Virus record (IMG/VR): IMGVR_UViG_3300010160_000023
Coordinates: 124,001-188,000 of that record
Strand: one strand, 5' to 3'
Length of the DNA stretch: 64,000 bases
Source: a virus
A program made the position numbers and the translations under genes. Under the pieces are notes generated by a model. The model was not told the DNA's origin and ran no database searches. It worked only from the letters and a program-made list of their open reading frames with translations. Shown here in pieces: positions 49,464 through 60,500 of this stretch; the stretch's first letter is position 1, and every line of letters starts with the position of its first letter.

Positions 49464-52400
49464 TTAATTGCCTTCACAAGGCAATCTTATAAAAGTTGCC
49501 ATACCTTTACTAATAGTTTTATTTGACGTTATAATAATATTAACATCCCGATCTCCTTCTGGTTCAATAAGTTCTATTGTAGGTACTCCCTCTTCTCCTT
49601 CGTCTTTGAAAGTTTTAAAAACTGTTGGGGGTTCTTCTGTAGAACAACTGGTAGAATCTCTTAAGCACGCAACATCTTTAGTAATTAATCTAGTCTTAAT
49701 AAGACCTTCTCCAGAAGATTTTTGAGAAAAGCTATAGACCCCTAAAGGATTTACAGTAAAAGTTTGTTTTGGTTTAATTGGAGGAAAAACATTAAGATTA
49801 TGGGTGGAAAGAAAAGAGATAGTTCTTTTTCTATATCCAACGGGAAGTTCTATCGGGTCTCCCTCTTCTTTCTCTATATGATAATATTTATCTTCAATAG
49901 TCCCTCCTCCTCCACCTCCTAATCCATAAGATGGTAGTGACCCAGAGTAACTATACTTCATAGCCTGACGTACTTTCCATATATACTCATATTTTTTTGG
50001 CACTTTTTGACCAACATCTGCATTATATGTCATTATCACTTCCGTTTGAGTTGCAATTACAGCCCCATTAAAATCAGCAGTAGTATTTCCAGGATCTAAA
50101 CATCCTAAACTACACATTATTTCTGCATAGTCAGATTTATCATCTAAAATAACTGGTGAATCATTACATCTATTCCATGCTGAGTGTATTGTCCAGTATC
50201 TAAATTTGGTTTTGTCCTCTTCGCTTTGTGGAGAACAATTTTGAAATTCTGGCCGTCCGCCTACTGATCCGAGTGTTCTGCTCATGATAAGTAAAGGTGG
50301 TAGCTCACCTGGTCTAATCTCCCATTTCTCAAATTTATAATCTACAATAGTTTTTAATATTCCATCTTCTATCGAATACAATCCTCCAGGAGTATGAGTC
50401 ATGCTACTTCCACCTTCATTCCAATAATATTCAAAATCTGTTTCTATACCAGTAATTGTTTCTCCTTCAACTTGAGTATAGGTTCTAAACCATCTTAATG
50501 TTGGTGGGTCTCCTTCGTCTGGTGGTTCAACAAGAGGACAATAACCACCTCCAGCAAAATCTATACTTTTTCCTTCGGAATGATCAATATTAAACGGTAT
50601 ATTAAGAACACATGGAGTAGTAAAATACTCATATGGAATCCACTCCCAAGCATTCTGACTATCTGTATATTTATCTTTATTTTCTATACCATCAGTACTT
50701 CCAAAGAATGCTCTATAAAGCATTTCATTTTGTGCTTTATAAAAATCTGGAGGAATAACAAACCTACCTTGTTTATCTATACAATGCCAACATGTAAAAT
50801 TATTTGCAATATAGCCGACTGACTTCTCAATATTTGGACTGGCTAATATAAGATTCCCTTTATTATCATAAGTATATCTATCAAAAAATTCTGTATCTAT
50901 TCCTTTAATTTTTCTTGGTAGATTTCGGAATTGAATCTTCAAATTATTTGAGTGTAAGTCTAATACTTCACGAATCTTTTTGACTCCCGTTGTAGATATT
51001 CCATACGGTCTTATATATTCTTCTTCAACGTCAAACAAAGTATCATTAGGAAGCTGATCAAAAGCTATCATTAATTTTTTACAATCATCTTTATTATCTC
51101 CCTGTATGCTTCCATAACGAAAAATTTCATCGTTATCCCAAACCAAATTAGGAAATTTAGTTTTAATAGCAGTTTTTTCTTGTTCTTTTTTAGGATTAAA
51201 ATATATATCTTTTCCACCATCATGCTGATAATATTCATCAGCACCAACACTATTTATTATAGACTCTGCTGCTGGTGGTTGTGGAGTAATATGTGACTTG
51301 TATACAAATTTATCAACAATTGGTGTTGCTTGAGAAGTGACTTTATTTAAAACCCTAACTGTCAATTCATCAGCAATACTACATTTTTGTTCTGGGTCTA
51401 TATTAATCCAATATAGGTCTTTATTTTCTTTATATGATACTTTAATATCTCCAATAACATTAGAATTAGCAGATATTTTAGGTTTAATAACATCAGGAAT
51501 TCCATAAACAAAAATACTCCCGCTAATATGTGGTATTAGATCACTTATTTCATTTTGTATAGTTAAAACTCTACTTAATTCATCCCTTTCTGCATATAAG
51601 GAAGATAGTCTTTGTTTAGTATATTGCTTTGGACAACCAGTAGTTATAGGATATCCACGACTAAAGCATATATTATCATCTGCTTGTAACTCATCATAAT
51701 AAGAGATTAATGAATTAATACCCATAGCATATTCAACTTGATCAATTCCTGTAATTTTAATAGAGACATGATCAGCATCAACTTCTTGAATAAAACTTAA
51801 TCTTGATCTAATCCTATTTATATCTTCCTGATTAAACTTGATAGAAGTAGTATTTAAAAAATCATCAAATATTTTTATTTGTCCAGAAAGTCCAACAAAA
51901 TCAGTTTTAAACTCAGAGTATTTTAATTCTATATAAGTATTGTCTTTTCTATTTTTAATCATGGAACCAATACCCAAAGCACTCTTTAGCTTTTGGACAT
52001 TAACACTATCATCAGCTTCATTTGTTATTAGATTATAATTTTCATTATCAAATTTATAAACATAATCATCAGAAGAATAAGACCATCCTTTAAAATTTCC
52101 TTGTCCTATTATTGCTCTATTACTATCAGAAATATTTTCATTATCTATATCCTGACCAATATCTGCTCGTATAAGTTGATATGTTAAGATTGTATCAGAA
52201 ATCTGATTATTTATCATTTCTTGAGTATCTAATAATTTATTATCTTTTAAACCAATCTTATATAGAGTATCGGCAGTTGTTAGATTAGTACCAGCACCAA
52301 TAGAACCTTCTCCATAGGCTGAAAAATGGCTTTCAGGATCTTTATTAACTATTTTTTCAGAAGAGCTCTTATAAAAAGTCCATTTATTAATATCATTATC

Positions 52401-55400
52401 AGAGACTGTTGTTCTATCATCTTTATAAAGCCAGATAACACTAGAAGGTCCATCCAAATAAACAAAACCAGAGGGGATAGGTTTTTCATCCTTATCTTTA
52501 AGTTCAGAGTCTACTTGTAAAATTGTTTTTATTCCGTTCTTAGTTAAAAAATAAGATTTTCCTAATATTTTTTTAGTAGATTTAGTCCCATCAATATTAA
52601 AACCAATAGTCTCATTAACATCAAAAAAACGATATGGTCTTATGCCATTAATAACTATAGATTTATTATCTTTAAAACATTCTGAGGTAAAATCTCTATC
52701 AACATTATTATATTGTAAAAATTCTAAAGAATCTTGGTTAGGACCCTTTATCCAAGCATTTTCTTTAACAAAATAATATCCATTTTCATCTTTATTAGTT
52801 TGTTTTTCAACAGATATTAAATTGTCTTTTTTAAGGATAATATTATTTATTGTTTGAATACCTACTAATGATATATTTCCAGTAGTAGAAGTTATACTTT
52901 GAGCTAATTTTAAACCACTAGCAGAGGTCATGCCTTTGGCTACTTCTAAATCAGTACCAGTAGGAGAAGCTAGAAGAGAAAAAGAAAAATTCGAAATACT
53001 ATTATTTTTGAGCGATGGAGATATTTTTTCAGCTATATCAGAATCTAGTCTAATATATTTGTATACATTCTTTTTAAGAATTGGAGTATTTGTATATCTA
53101 AAAATTGGAGTTTCAAACTTCCACCAAATAGCTCCATCATTGCTAGCACAAATAATCGCTCTTTCAGCAGATCCAAAATTTTGCTTCCTATATACTGGCT
53201 TGTAAACTTGTGAATTAAGAGCTTGAGTTTGATTAGATAATTTGGTTTCAATGAAATAATTTATGATTGGATCATTTCTTCCTCCAGTACCATACAAACT
53301 TGCCATTAATTCCATTGTAACCATACTACCGGCCAAACCAGCTCCTGTCATCAGGCCACCAAAAACTATAGGCATTAATAAATAAGGAATTAAACTAGGA
53401 AAAGTAGGTGGTACATAAGTTATATTTTTAGTTAACTCATCATCATCATATATACAAGAGCTAGTATTAGCAAAATAATGATAAGGAGCATTAATATTAG
53501 CTTGTGGAATTAAATAATTCTTATTGGTAAAATCACCAATAAACTGAAAACCAATAGAGTTAGTATATGGTATTATACTATCTTGAATAGTTGGTAAATA
53601 AAATGGCATATTAACAAGATTATAATCAATTTTTCCCAAAACATCAGATTTATTCTGAATAGTAGAACGTCGATCATCCGCATTAATTATTACTTCCCAA
53701 CTGCATATACTATTTGATAAAGCATTAGACTTCTCTACTTTCTCAGTTTTTTGTAGACCAGATACTAAATCATTAATATACAAATTATCTAATACTGATA
53801 TTTCATGAGATATAGAGTCTACAACAGCAATATTTAGTATAAATTGAGTATTTTTAAGTGGGACATTATAAAATTTGCCCAAGCTATTTTTGATTTGATT
53901 TAATTGATTGATTTTTATAGCATTTTTGTATTTAGAAATTTCTATATCATTATATCCAGAACAAGCTAATGAGGGTAGACATAGTTCTTTATCTTTTAAG
54001 GTTTCATTATTAGGACTTAAATATCCTAAAGAATTAGAAGTATTATTATCTGGAGAAATAAATTTGTTTGCAAAGTCTGAGAACTTAAAGCTAAAATTAT
54101 ATTTGTAATTTGCTATATTCTCTTGATTTAATAGATATAGTCTTAGAGTATCTGGAGATGTAGTAGTATTGAGATTTTCAACATCAGAAATAAACTTAGT
54201 TAAATCTGGATTATTAATAGAATCTCTATAGGAAGACCCCTCACGAGGCATTTTGGGATTTTTAACATCTAACCAAATTATCAAATTTTTAGGATTAGGA
54301 TAGTTTAAAAAATTAATTTTAATTTCTATATCTCTGATTGTAGTATTATCTGTAATATCTGTGGGAAAGATGTATTTCTTTGTTGGTAGTACGCAACTCT
54401 CAGTTCCAGTAAATTCATCAACCTCACCATTAACTGACCATTGATTCCTAATATCTTCTGTAATAAAATTAGGCTCATCAAACGTTAAAAGATTCTTATA
54501 TCCATATCTACGATCTACAGATATTGGTATCGTAGTATCTGAAGTAACATATATTCTACTTTGATAAATATTAGAAGAACTAGTAAGTGATGGTCTAATA
54601 TCTACTAATCCTGGTCCTTTAAAAGTTAAAGAAGTTGAATGGTAAGCACTAAATATATGATAATCATCTCCAATATAAGTTGTTCCACTAATTTTAACTC
54701 CATTATTTCTAGGATAATAACTACTACTATATGGTATCCATCCAGACTGTGGAACGAATAGTCCTCTAGAGAAATTAATAGTTGTTCCATTTCCAGTAGG
54801 AAGAACCTCTCTTAAGTGACAATATATCCCACTAGAACTTTCCACAGAAGGTTTATTTACACTATTCCTAGTCCAAAGAGTAGGCATAATAGACTCAATG
54901 TTATCACATGGTTCGGGATGTCCCGACATTTTGATGCCTATAGTATCAATAACTGCTTTTTTATATCCTCCATAAGCTTTGATAGAAGGAGCAAATGCTG
55001 TAGAAATCTCTGGTTCTTGATATGTTATTTTTCTATTACGATCATAGCCAGCCAATGTATGATAGTAAAAATCATAGCTATCTCTATAAGATCGGTTAAA
55101 ATCACTATTTCCTAAAATTACATCAAATGGCTTTGCACTTTCATGAGAAATTTTATGACGAAAAAATGATTGACATTGACCAAAATCATAATCAGAATCT
55201 CTCATGTTCTGTAAATCAATATAGTTTAATAGAATCTCTGTATACTTTCCTGGAATAAAATATAGTTTTAGATCAGCATCGCTATCTTGAACAGGAATGT
55301 CTGTTGATCTATTATTACTTAAAAAATCAAATTTTATATCCTTAATTTTGAAAATACCAAGACCATAACCCTCTTGCTGATAATAGATATTTTGAGTATC

Positions 55401-57575
55401 TATATAATTTTCTGAATCAAGAAACCAAACCAAGCCCCTTTTATTAAAAGCTATTTGTTTAATGTTAGAAAAAATATTCTTATTATTTTTCAGAACTGTA
55501 ATAGGATTATTTTGCAGATCAATATCTGGGTCTAGTTGTTCGTTGGGGTCATTGGTAATTTTAATGGTATCTGATTGTATTAGTCCATTTAAAGATCTTG
55601 TACATTTAAGCTCATAGGTTCCTGAGCTTCTAATATAGACTACTGGAGATGAGTCTAAAGAATCAGGATATCTCTTTTGTCTATTTGGATTTCTACTAAA
55701 ATCTTGGAATCTTAAACATTGCGATCCTCCAGTTTGTTCCCAGCTATAAGAAAAATCAGGATTACTATCTTGGTTTATATCAGTACCAGGAATAGATATT
55801 TCTCTATCTGTTGATAAAAACTGTTTATAAATTCCGCTTCCCAAATAAAATGGAGCGGGTTCATCTCTAGTCAAAGAAATATCTGCAAATGGCAAATCAG
55901 AAGTTGCCAGAATATTGGGAGTATCACTTGTTGGATCATAAGTTTTGAATCTTGATATGGATCCTGTTGAGCTAATATCTGTTTCGTAAGTGAAATTACC
56001 AATTTCTATTTTGTGATTATTATAGAATATAGTATTTGGTTGTTTTCCAAGAGCTATATCTTCTGCTTCAATAGAATTATTGTATAAAGAGGTACTATTT
56101 ACTCCAATAAGAGCATGAGGGCCATTAGCTAGGGGTTTTTTATATGTTAAAACAAGTCCATTATTATAAATCTTAGAAGAGTCTGTTTCGCTCAGATCAC
56201 CAATAGATAATTGAACAGGATACTTATTTAAGATTTTTTGAGTAAGAGCAGTATAGCTTTGTATATAATTTCCAGAAATATTTTGTTTGCTAAAGTAAAA
56301 ATTAAATTTAGCATACTTACTCAATATAAAATTAAGAATTTCTTTGAGTTTAGTTATTTCTGTTGCTCTATTCTGTGGAATTGGGTTTATATTAATATAT
56401 TCTTGAACTCTATTATAAATTTCTTCAGTATCTAAAAGATCTATAGTTGTTCGATCTATTAATGGAGAAGAACTTAGGAAATAACAAAGTTTTTGAAAAT
56501 TTAAACTTTTAGTCTTATTCAATCCAGAATTACTTTTAATTCTTCTTAAAGTTAATGTATTATATATTTCTCTATAGATATTGAATAAAGCTGGAGATAG
56601 ATATGTTTTTGATTGTTGTTGTTTTAATTTTGATCTTCTTTTATCGATAATATTATCATAATAAGAAAAACATTCACCATCACTAATCCATATATCAAAG
56701 AGAAAATTATTTTTTATAACGTTGTTCTTATAAAGATAAAATTTAGGAGGATTATTTGTCGGATCATTAGTAGTATTTACTTTAGATAAATCAAATATTT
56801 CACTTTCCCCATTAAATACTGTATCGTTACTAGTTATTAAACTAGCGTCTCTATCTGTTCTTTTCAAGATAGTATCTGTTATTTTTATTAAGATAGTATT
56901 AGCAGTTATTGATTGAGAACCATCTGAGTACGTTAGTGGTTTTTTGGACCTAACAACAGAATTAACTGGTAGCTCTGATAATAAAAATTCTTTAGATATG
57001 GATCTTCTAATATTATTTGAACTAAAATCAGCGCCATTGGATGTTTTTTTATACCAGAATAAGATCCCATACTCTGCTAGTTTTGTTGGAAAAGAAGAAC
57101 TAATATCCCAACTTGCTGTCATTTTACCAACCGGCCTGGGATCACTATTAGTTATCTCATGATTTTGAAAACGATTAGTATCATTAGGTTTGGTGATCCA
57201 CCAATTTTGGAATCTAGGCTCAAATTGAATAAAATCACTTATTCCTAGAATAGGATCTCTTATATTTCTTTTATTTAAAATCGGACTCTTTATTCTTGTT
57301 ATATCTTCTGGAGTTATTATTGCTGGTGTCCAAATATCATAAGAGATAGAACTATCTATCATATCTATTAAATAATTTTTAGATATATCACAACGAGCAG
57401 AATATCCGGACTGATATTTAAAAAACAAGTAAGCTTTGGAAGTGCTGCTAATTTGATCAGGTAAAGAAGTATCATTAAATGATGAAACCTCATCCATTAT
57501 ATTATAGGGTTCCAAATCCTGATACAGAGATTTGCTAAAAATAGAACATTTTTTAGTATTGTTTATCGAGTACAT
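49464..57575 (-). CDS. Giant virion-type structural protein (2703 aa)
   Basis: Single open frame of 2703 residues on the minus strand. Recognisable parts: a PKD/Ig-like domain around 600-665 (FSYSWEQTGGSQCLRFQDFS; SGTYELKCTRSLNGL), a hydrophobic Gly-rich segment around 1393-1427 (IPYLLMPIVFGGLMTGAGLA), further beta-rich domains (for example KISANSNVIGDIKVSYKENK) and a Cys-containing C-terminal region. Rich in Asn, Ser, Thr, Tyr. This fits a tail fibre, tail-tip or baseplate protein of a large phage. It is 2 bases downstream of the next giant gene and probably co-transcribed. Exact role unknown. Confidence 0.75.
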   Translation of the reverse strand: MYSINNTKKCSIFSKSLYQDLEPYNIMDEVSSFNDTSLPDQISSTSKAYLFFKYQSGYSARCDISKNYLIDMIDSSISYDIWTPAIITPEDITRIKSPILNKRNIRDPILGISDFIQFEPRFQNWWITKPNDTNRFQNHEITNSDPRPVGKMTASWDISSSFPTKLAEYGILFWYKKTSNGADFSSNNIRRSISKEFLLSELPVNSVVRSKKPLTYSDGSQSITANTILIKITDTILKRTDRDASLITSNDTVFNGESEIFDLSKVNTTNDPTNNPPKFYLYKNNVIKNNFLFDIWISDGECFSYYDNIIDKRRSKLKQQQSKTYLSPALFNIYREIYNTLTLRRIKSNSGLNKTKSLNFQKLCYFLSSSPLIDRTTIDLLDTEEIYNRVQEYININPIPQNRATEITKLKEILNFILSKYAKFNFYFSKQNISGNYIQSYTALTQKILNKYPVQLSIGDLSETDSSKIYNNGLVLTYKKPLANGPHALIGVNSTSLYNNSIEAEDIALGKQPNTIFYNNHKIEIGNFTYETDISSTGSISRFKTYDPTSDTPNILATSDLPFADISLTRDEPAPFYLGSGIYKQFLSTDREISIPGTDINQDSNPDFSYSWEQTGGSQCLRFQDFSRNPNRQKRYPDSLDSSPVVYIRSSGTYELKCTRSLNGLIQSDTIKITNDPNEQLDPDIDLQNNPITVLKNNKNIFSNIKQIAFNKRGLVWFLDSENYIDTQNIYYQQEGYGLGIFKIKDIKFDFLSNNRSTDIPVQDSDADLKLYFIPGKYTEILLNYIDLQNMRDSDYDFGQCQSFFRHKISHESAKPFDVILGNSDFNRSYRDSYDFYYHTLAGYDRNRKITYQEPEISTAFAPSIKAYGGYKKAVIDTIGIKMSGHPEPCDNIESIMPTLWTRNSVNKPSVESSSGIYCHLREVLPTGNGTTINFSRGLFVPQSGWIPYSSSYYPRNNGVKISGTTYIGDDYHIFSAYHSTSLTFKGPGLVDIRPSLTSSSNIYQSRIYVTSDTTIPISVDRRYGYKNLLTFDEPNFITEDIRNQWSVNGEVDEFTGTESCVLPTKKYIFPTDITDNTTIRDIEIKINFLNYPNPKNLIIWLDVKNPKMPREGSSYRDSINNPDLTKFISDVENLNTTTSPDTLRLYLLNQENIANYKYNFSFKFSDFANKFISPDNNTSNSLGYLSPNNETLKDKELCLPSLACSGYNDIEISKYKNAIKINQLNQIKNSLGKFYNVPLKNTQFILNIAVVDSISHEISVLDNLYINDLVSGLQKTEKVEKSNALSNSICSWEVIINADDRRSTIQNKSDVLGKIDYNLVNMPFYLPTIQDSIIPYTNSIGFQFIGDFTNKNYLIPQANINAPYHYFANTSSCIYDDDELTKNITYVPPTFPSLIPYLLMPIVFGGLMTGAGLAGSMVTMELMASLYGTGGRNDPIINYFIETKLSNQTQALNSQVYKPVYRKQNFGSAERAIICASNDGAIWWKFETPIFRYTNTPILKKNVYKYIRLDSDIAEKISPSLKNNSISNFSFSLLASPTGTDLEVAKGMTSASGLKLAQSITSTTGNISLVGIQTINNIILKKDNLISVEKQTNKDENGYYFVKENAWIKGPNQDSLEFLQYNNVDRDFTSECFKDNKSIVINGIRPYRFFDVNETIGFNIDGTKSTKKILGKSYFLTKNGIKTILQVDSELKDKDEKPIPSGFVYLDGPSSVIWLYKDDRTTVSDNDINKWTFYKSSSEKIVNKDPESHFSAYGEGSIGAGTNLTTADTLYKIGLKDNKLLDTQEMINNQISDTILTYQLIRADIGQDIDNENISDSNRAIIGQGNFKGWSYSSDDYVYKFDNENYNLITNEADDSVNVQKLKSALGIGSMIKNRKDNTYIELKYSEFKTDFVGLSGQIKIFDDFLNTTSIKFNQEDINRIRSRLSFIQEVDADHVSIKITGIDQVEYAMGINSLISYYDELQADDNICFSRGYPITTGCPKQYTKQRLSSLYAERDELSRVLTIQNEISDLIPHISGSIFVYGIPDVIKPKISANSNVIGDIKVSYKENKDLYWINIDPEQKCSIADELTVRVLNKVTSQATPIVDKFVYKSHITPQPPAAESIINSVGADEYYQHDGGKDIYFNPKKEQEKTAIKTKFPNLVWDNDEIFRYGSIQGDNKDDCKKLMIAFDQLPNDTLFDVEEEYIRPYGISTTGVKKIREVLDLHSNNLKIQFRNLPRKIKGIDTEFFDRYTYDNKGNLILASPNIEKSVGYIANNFTCWHCIDKQGRFVIPPDFYKAQNEMLYRAFFGSTDGIENKDKYTDSQNAWEWIPYEYFTTPCVLNIPFNIDHSEGKSIDFAGGGYCPLVEPPDEGDPPTLRWFRTYTQVEGETITGIETDFEYYWNEGGSSMTHTPGGLYSIEDGILKTIVDYKFEKWEIRPGELPPLLIMSRTLGSVGGRPEFQNCSPQSEEDKTKFRYWTIHSAWNRCNDSPVILDDKSDYAEIMCSLGCLDPGNTTADFNGAVIATQTEVIMTYNADVGQKVPKKYEYIWKVRQAMKYSYSGSLPSYGLGGGGGGTIEDKYYHIEKEEGDPIELPVGYRKRTISFLSTHNLNVFPPIKPKQTFTVNPLGVYSFSQKSSGEGLIKTRLITKDVACLRDSTSCSTEEPPTVFKTFKDEGEEGVPTIELIEPEGDRDVNIIITSNKTISKGMATFIRLPCEGN
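49467..49485. terminator. Palindrome at convergent gene ends (candidate bidirectional terminator)
   Basis: ATTGCCTT, CAC, AAGGCAAT: a perfect 8-base stem four bases after the rightward stop and inside the last codons of the leftward giant gene. T runs are poor on both sides, so termination strength is uncertain. Confidence 0.5.
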
Positions 57576-57577
57576 AA

Positions 57578-60500
57578 TTAGCTACTTGCTGTTAATGTCC
57601 ATTTTCCATTAATAAAAGTAAATAATCCAATTCCTCCAATAGTAGATAGAGAAAAAGGATTATCAAAATTAACTAACATTGTTGGTGCGGATTCTCCCCT
57701 CTTCTTTCCTTGAACAAATGTCATTTCTATATTTGCTTGTGATGATCCAGGAGTAATTGTTCCTTTGGCCACATATGAAGGCTTGCTGACTGGCTCATAA
57801 AATCCAGCATCTTTATCGTATCTACATAATATTTTTGCTCCTCTTGGAGCAGTATATCCTACTTTGTCTTTTACATACACCAATCTCCTATATCCAGCTT
57901 CCAGTGGGTCCGTTGAATATTCTAAGTCATCCAAAAATCCTCTGGTAGGATAAGTCTCGTCCATATTTTCATCTTTTACTAAATCTTCTTCTAAAGTGAC
58001 GTATACCATTTTGTATATGCTAGCAGCAGAATCAGACTTTGTGGCCCACACTTTACGACTTTCGTCCCATCTTAAATCTATCGGTCCAACAGGCCAAAGA
58101 TCAGTTCGTTCTGCCCAGTTTAAATAAAACTGACCCAACTTCTTTTTAGCCGACCACTTTCCTGCTCCAGTTGGATTATTTGGGTCTGTAGGAGTAAATT
58201 TTTGAGTTTTACTAATAATACTACCTTGATAACCAACTGTTCTATCATTTTTATATGTTTCTGCCCCAGTTGGAGCATCATTGTCCATAAATCCTCCGGG
58301 AACAGTTAGATCATCTGCGTATACTAATTTTATTAGTGCAGTAGTGTCGTTGAATAAAGGATTATTGTTACTATCTTTAGGAATCACAAAATCAATAGTC
58401 TTACAGTATACTTTTGGATCATTGGAGGTTTTGAAAAACTCATTAATTTTAATATCTGGATATTTTAAATTAGGTGTTTCTGTCACTTTAATCTTAAATC
58501 TTTTTGGTCTTCCCCAGGTATCAATATCAGCTGGTTCATCAGCAGCATTAGGAACAGGATATCCTTCTAAATCATATCCCCAACCATGAAGAACCAAAGG
58601 CCCCCTTAATCCAAGGAATCTTTGATTCATCATATAATTTACATCAATATTTTCTCTCTTTTTTCTTTCTGCTTGAAGATGAAGATCTCTATGATAAAAA
58701 TCTATATTTCTTCCATCTTTATACTTTGTTAAATTATTATGAAGAATAGTGTCCGTTTCTACTCCTCCAGTTGTTACCTCTCCAGGATTCACAGCTCCTC
58801 TACCGACAATTTCAATACTATGTCTCATTCTGTCATAAAAAGGCCTACTAGTTGACTCATATGCTGATCCGGGTTTTCCAGAAAGAACTCCATGAATACC
58901 ACTATTAGGAGCATATGGATAAATTCCACTATAAGATTGAGTATTGGGGTTTTTAAATTCACTATAAGGAACAACAATAGGATTTAAACTTACCAAATTA
59001 ATTGGAATAGAAACTCCTGCTGCTGAGGACGAAGCTGAACTGGTACTTGCTGCTTGTGTTGTGCTAATTGATACTGTTGATCCAATATTAGAATTAAATT
59101 CTAATAAAGTACCAATGTCTGTTGAATTTGTTATGATATAAGGAGGTAAACTTTCAATAGACTGTACAGAAGATACTGAAGTTACGCTTCCTTTAAGTTT
59201 AACGTTAAGTTTTTCATCTGGAGTTCCACATTTATCACAGTATAAATATTTATCATCATCTAGACTAATATATCCTGTTGTTCCATCTCCCCTAGCAACT
59301 GGTCTATATGAATATTTATTAACGAAAAAATTAATCTTTTTGGTTCCAGTACAGAACGGACACTTATCAGTATCATAAACACTAAAGCTATATGTACTAT
59401 CTTTAAGAGTTGGATAAAAAGAAACTGGAGAAAAAATTCCATCAATACTCATTACTGACTGTAAACCATGATCATTATTTAATTGAGCTTCTACTTCTTT
59501 AAGCTCATAAAGACCAACACTAGTTTTAACTCTACGAGTATTTGCTAATGTGGCAATGCTAGCTTGAGCGGTTAAATACTGTTCTGCATCTTTTGTCTTG
59601 GCATCATCTCCAGGATCTAATCCTGTTGGTAATGTTAATGCGTCTACTAGTGATCCTAATTTATCTCCAGCAACTACAGTCTCCCCATCTTCTTTCAATC
59701 TATTTCCATTAAATACTCCTTGTCTTTCAGCTCTTATTGCTATTTTTTGTTTTTCTCCGTTAACAACGGGGAAATTATCTCCGAGTACTTCCAACGTGAG
59801 TAATAATTCTCCTTTTCCAATTAATGCTTTATCCTCAATTCCAGATGCCCAAGCTTTTATTGTTATCTCAGGTTGTATCTGAGGAGGACTTTTACTTAAA
59901 TATGTTCTAGTTAATTCTCTTGGAACAATGATATCGGTATTTGTTGGTGTTGGTGGTTCAAGGTACTCTATATATGGATGTGATTGGCCTATTAATACTG
60001 TTGAAGGACTCCAACCAAATAGTTTGCTTCTTAAGTCTTTACCACTAAAATTAGCCTTGGCTAATCTTTGCTCTTCTAAAAACTTAGACTGTGTATTGAT
60101 AATATTTGTTGATTGTTGAGCCAAACTAGAAATTTGTTTACTTCTTTTAATATTATCAGCAGCCAATTTTTTAATTCGATCACTATTTTCTTTATTAAAC
60201 AACCCAAGTTTACGAGTATATGTTCTAAATGAGTATGTTGTAGATATCCCTCCTTGTCCTATATTAGTTTGTATATTAGTAATAATAGGACCGCTATTAG
60301 AACTATTATCTAATGCTAGAGCAATAGTTTTATATTCAATAACGTCTATTCCTGTTGTAGAAATTACTCCACTATATAGTCTTGCTAAATTAGAAGGCAA
60401 AGCAGCTAACGGATCTGCTCGTCTTTTCTTGTCTAAATAAGTAAACTTTTGAGCATAAACTCCTGTTGGAACAAAAGCAAAATTTCCATAAGAAAAAGAT

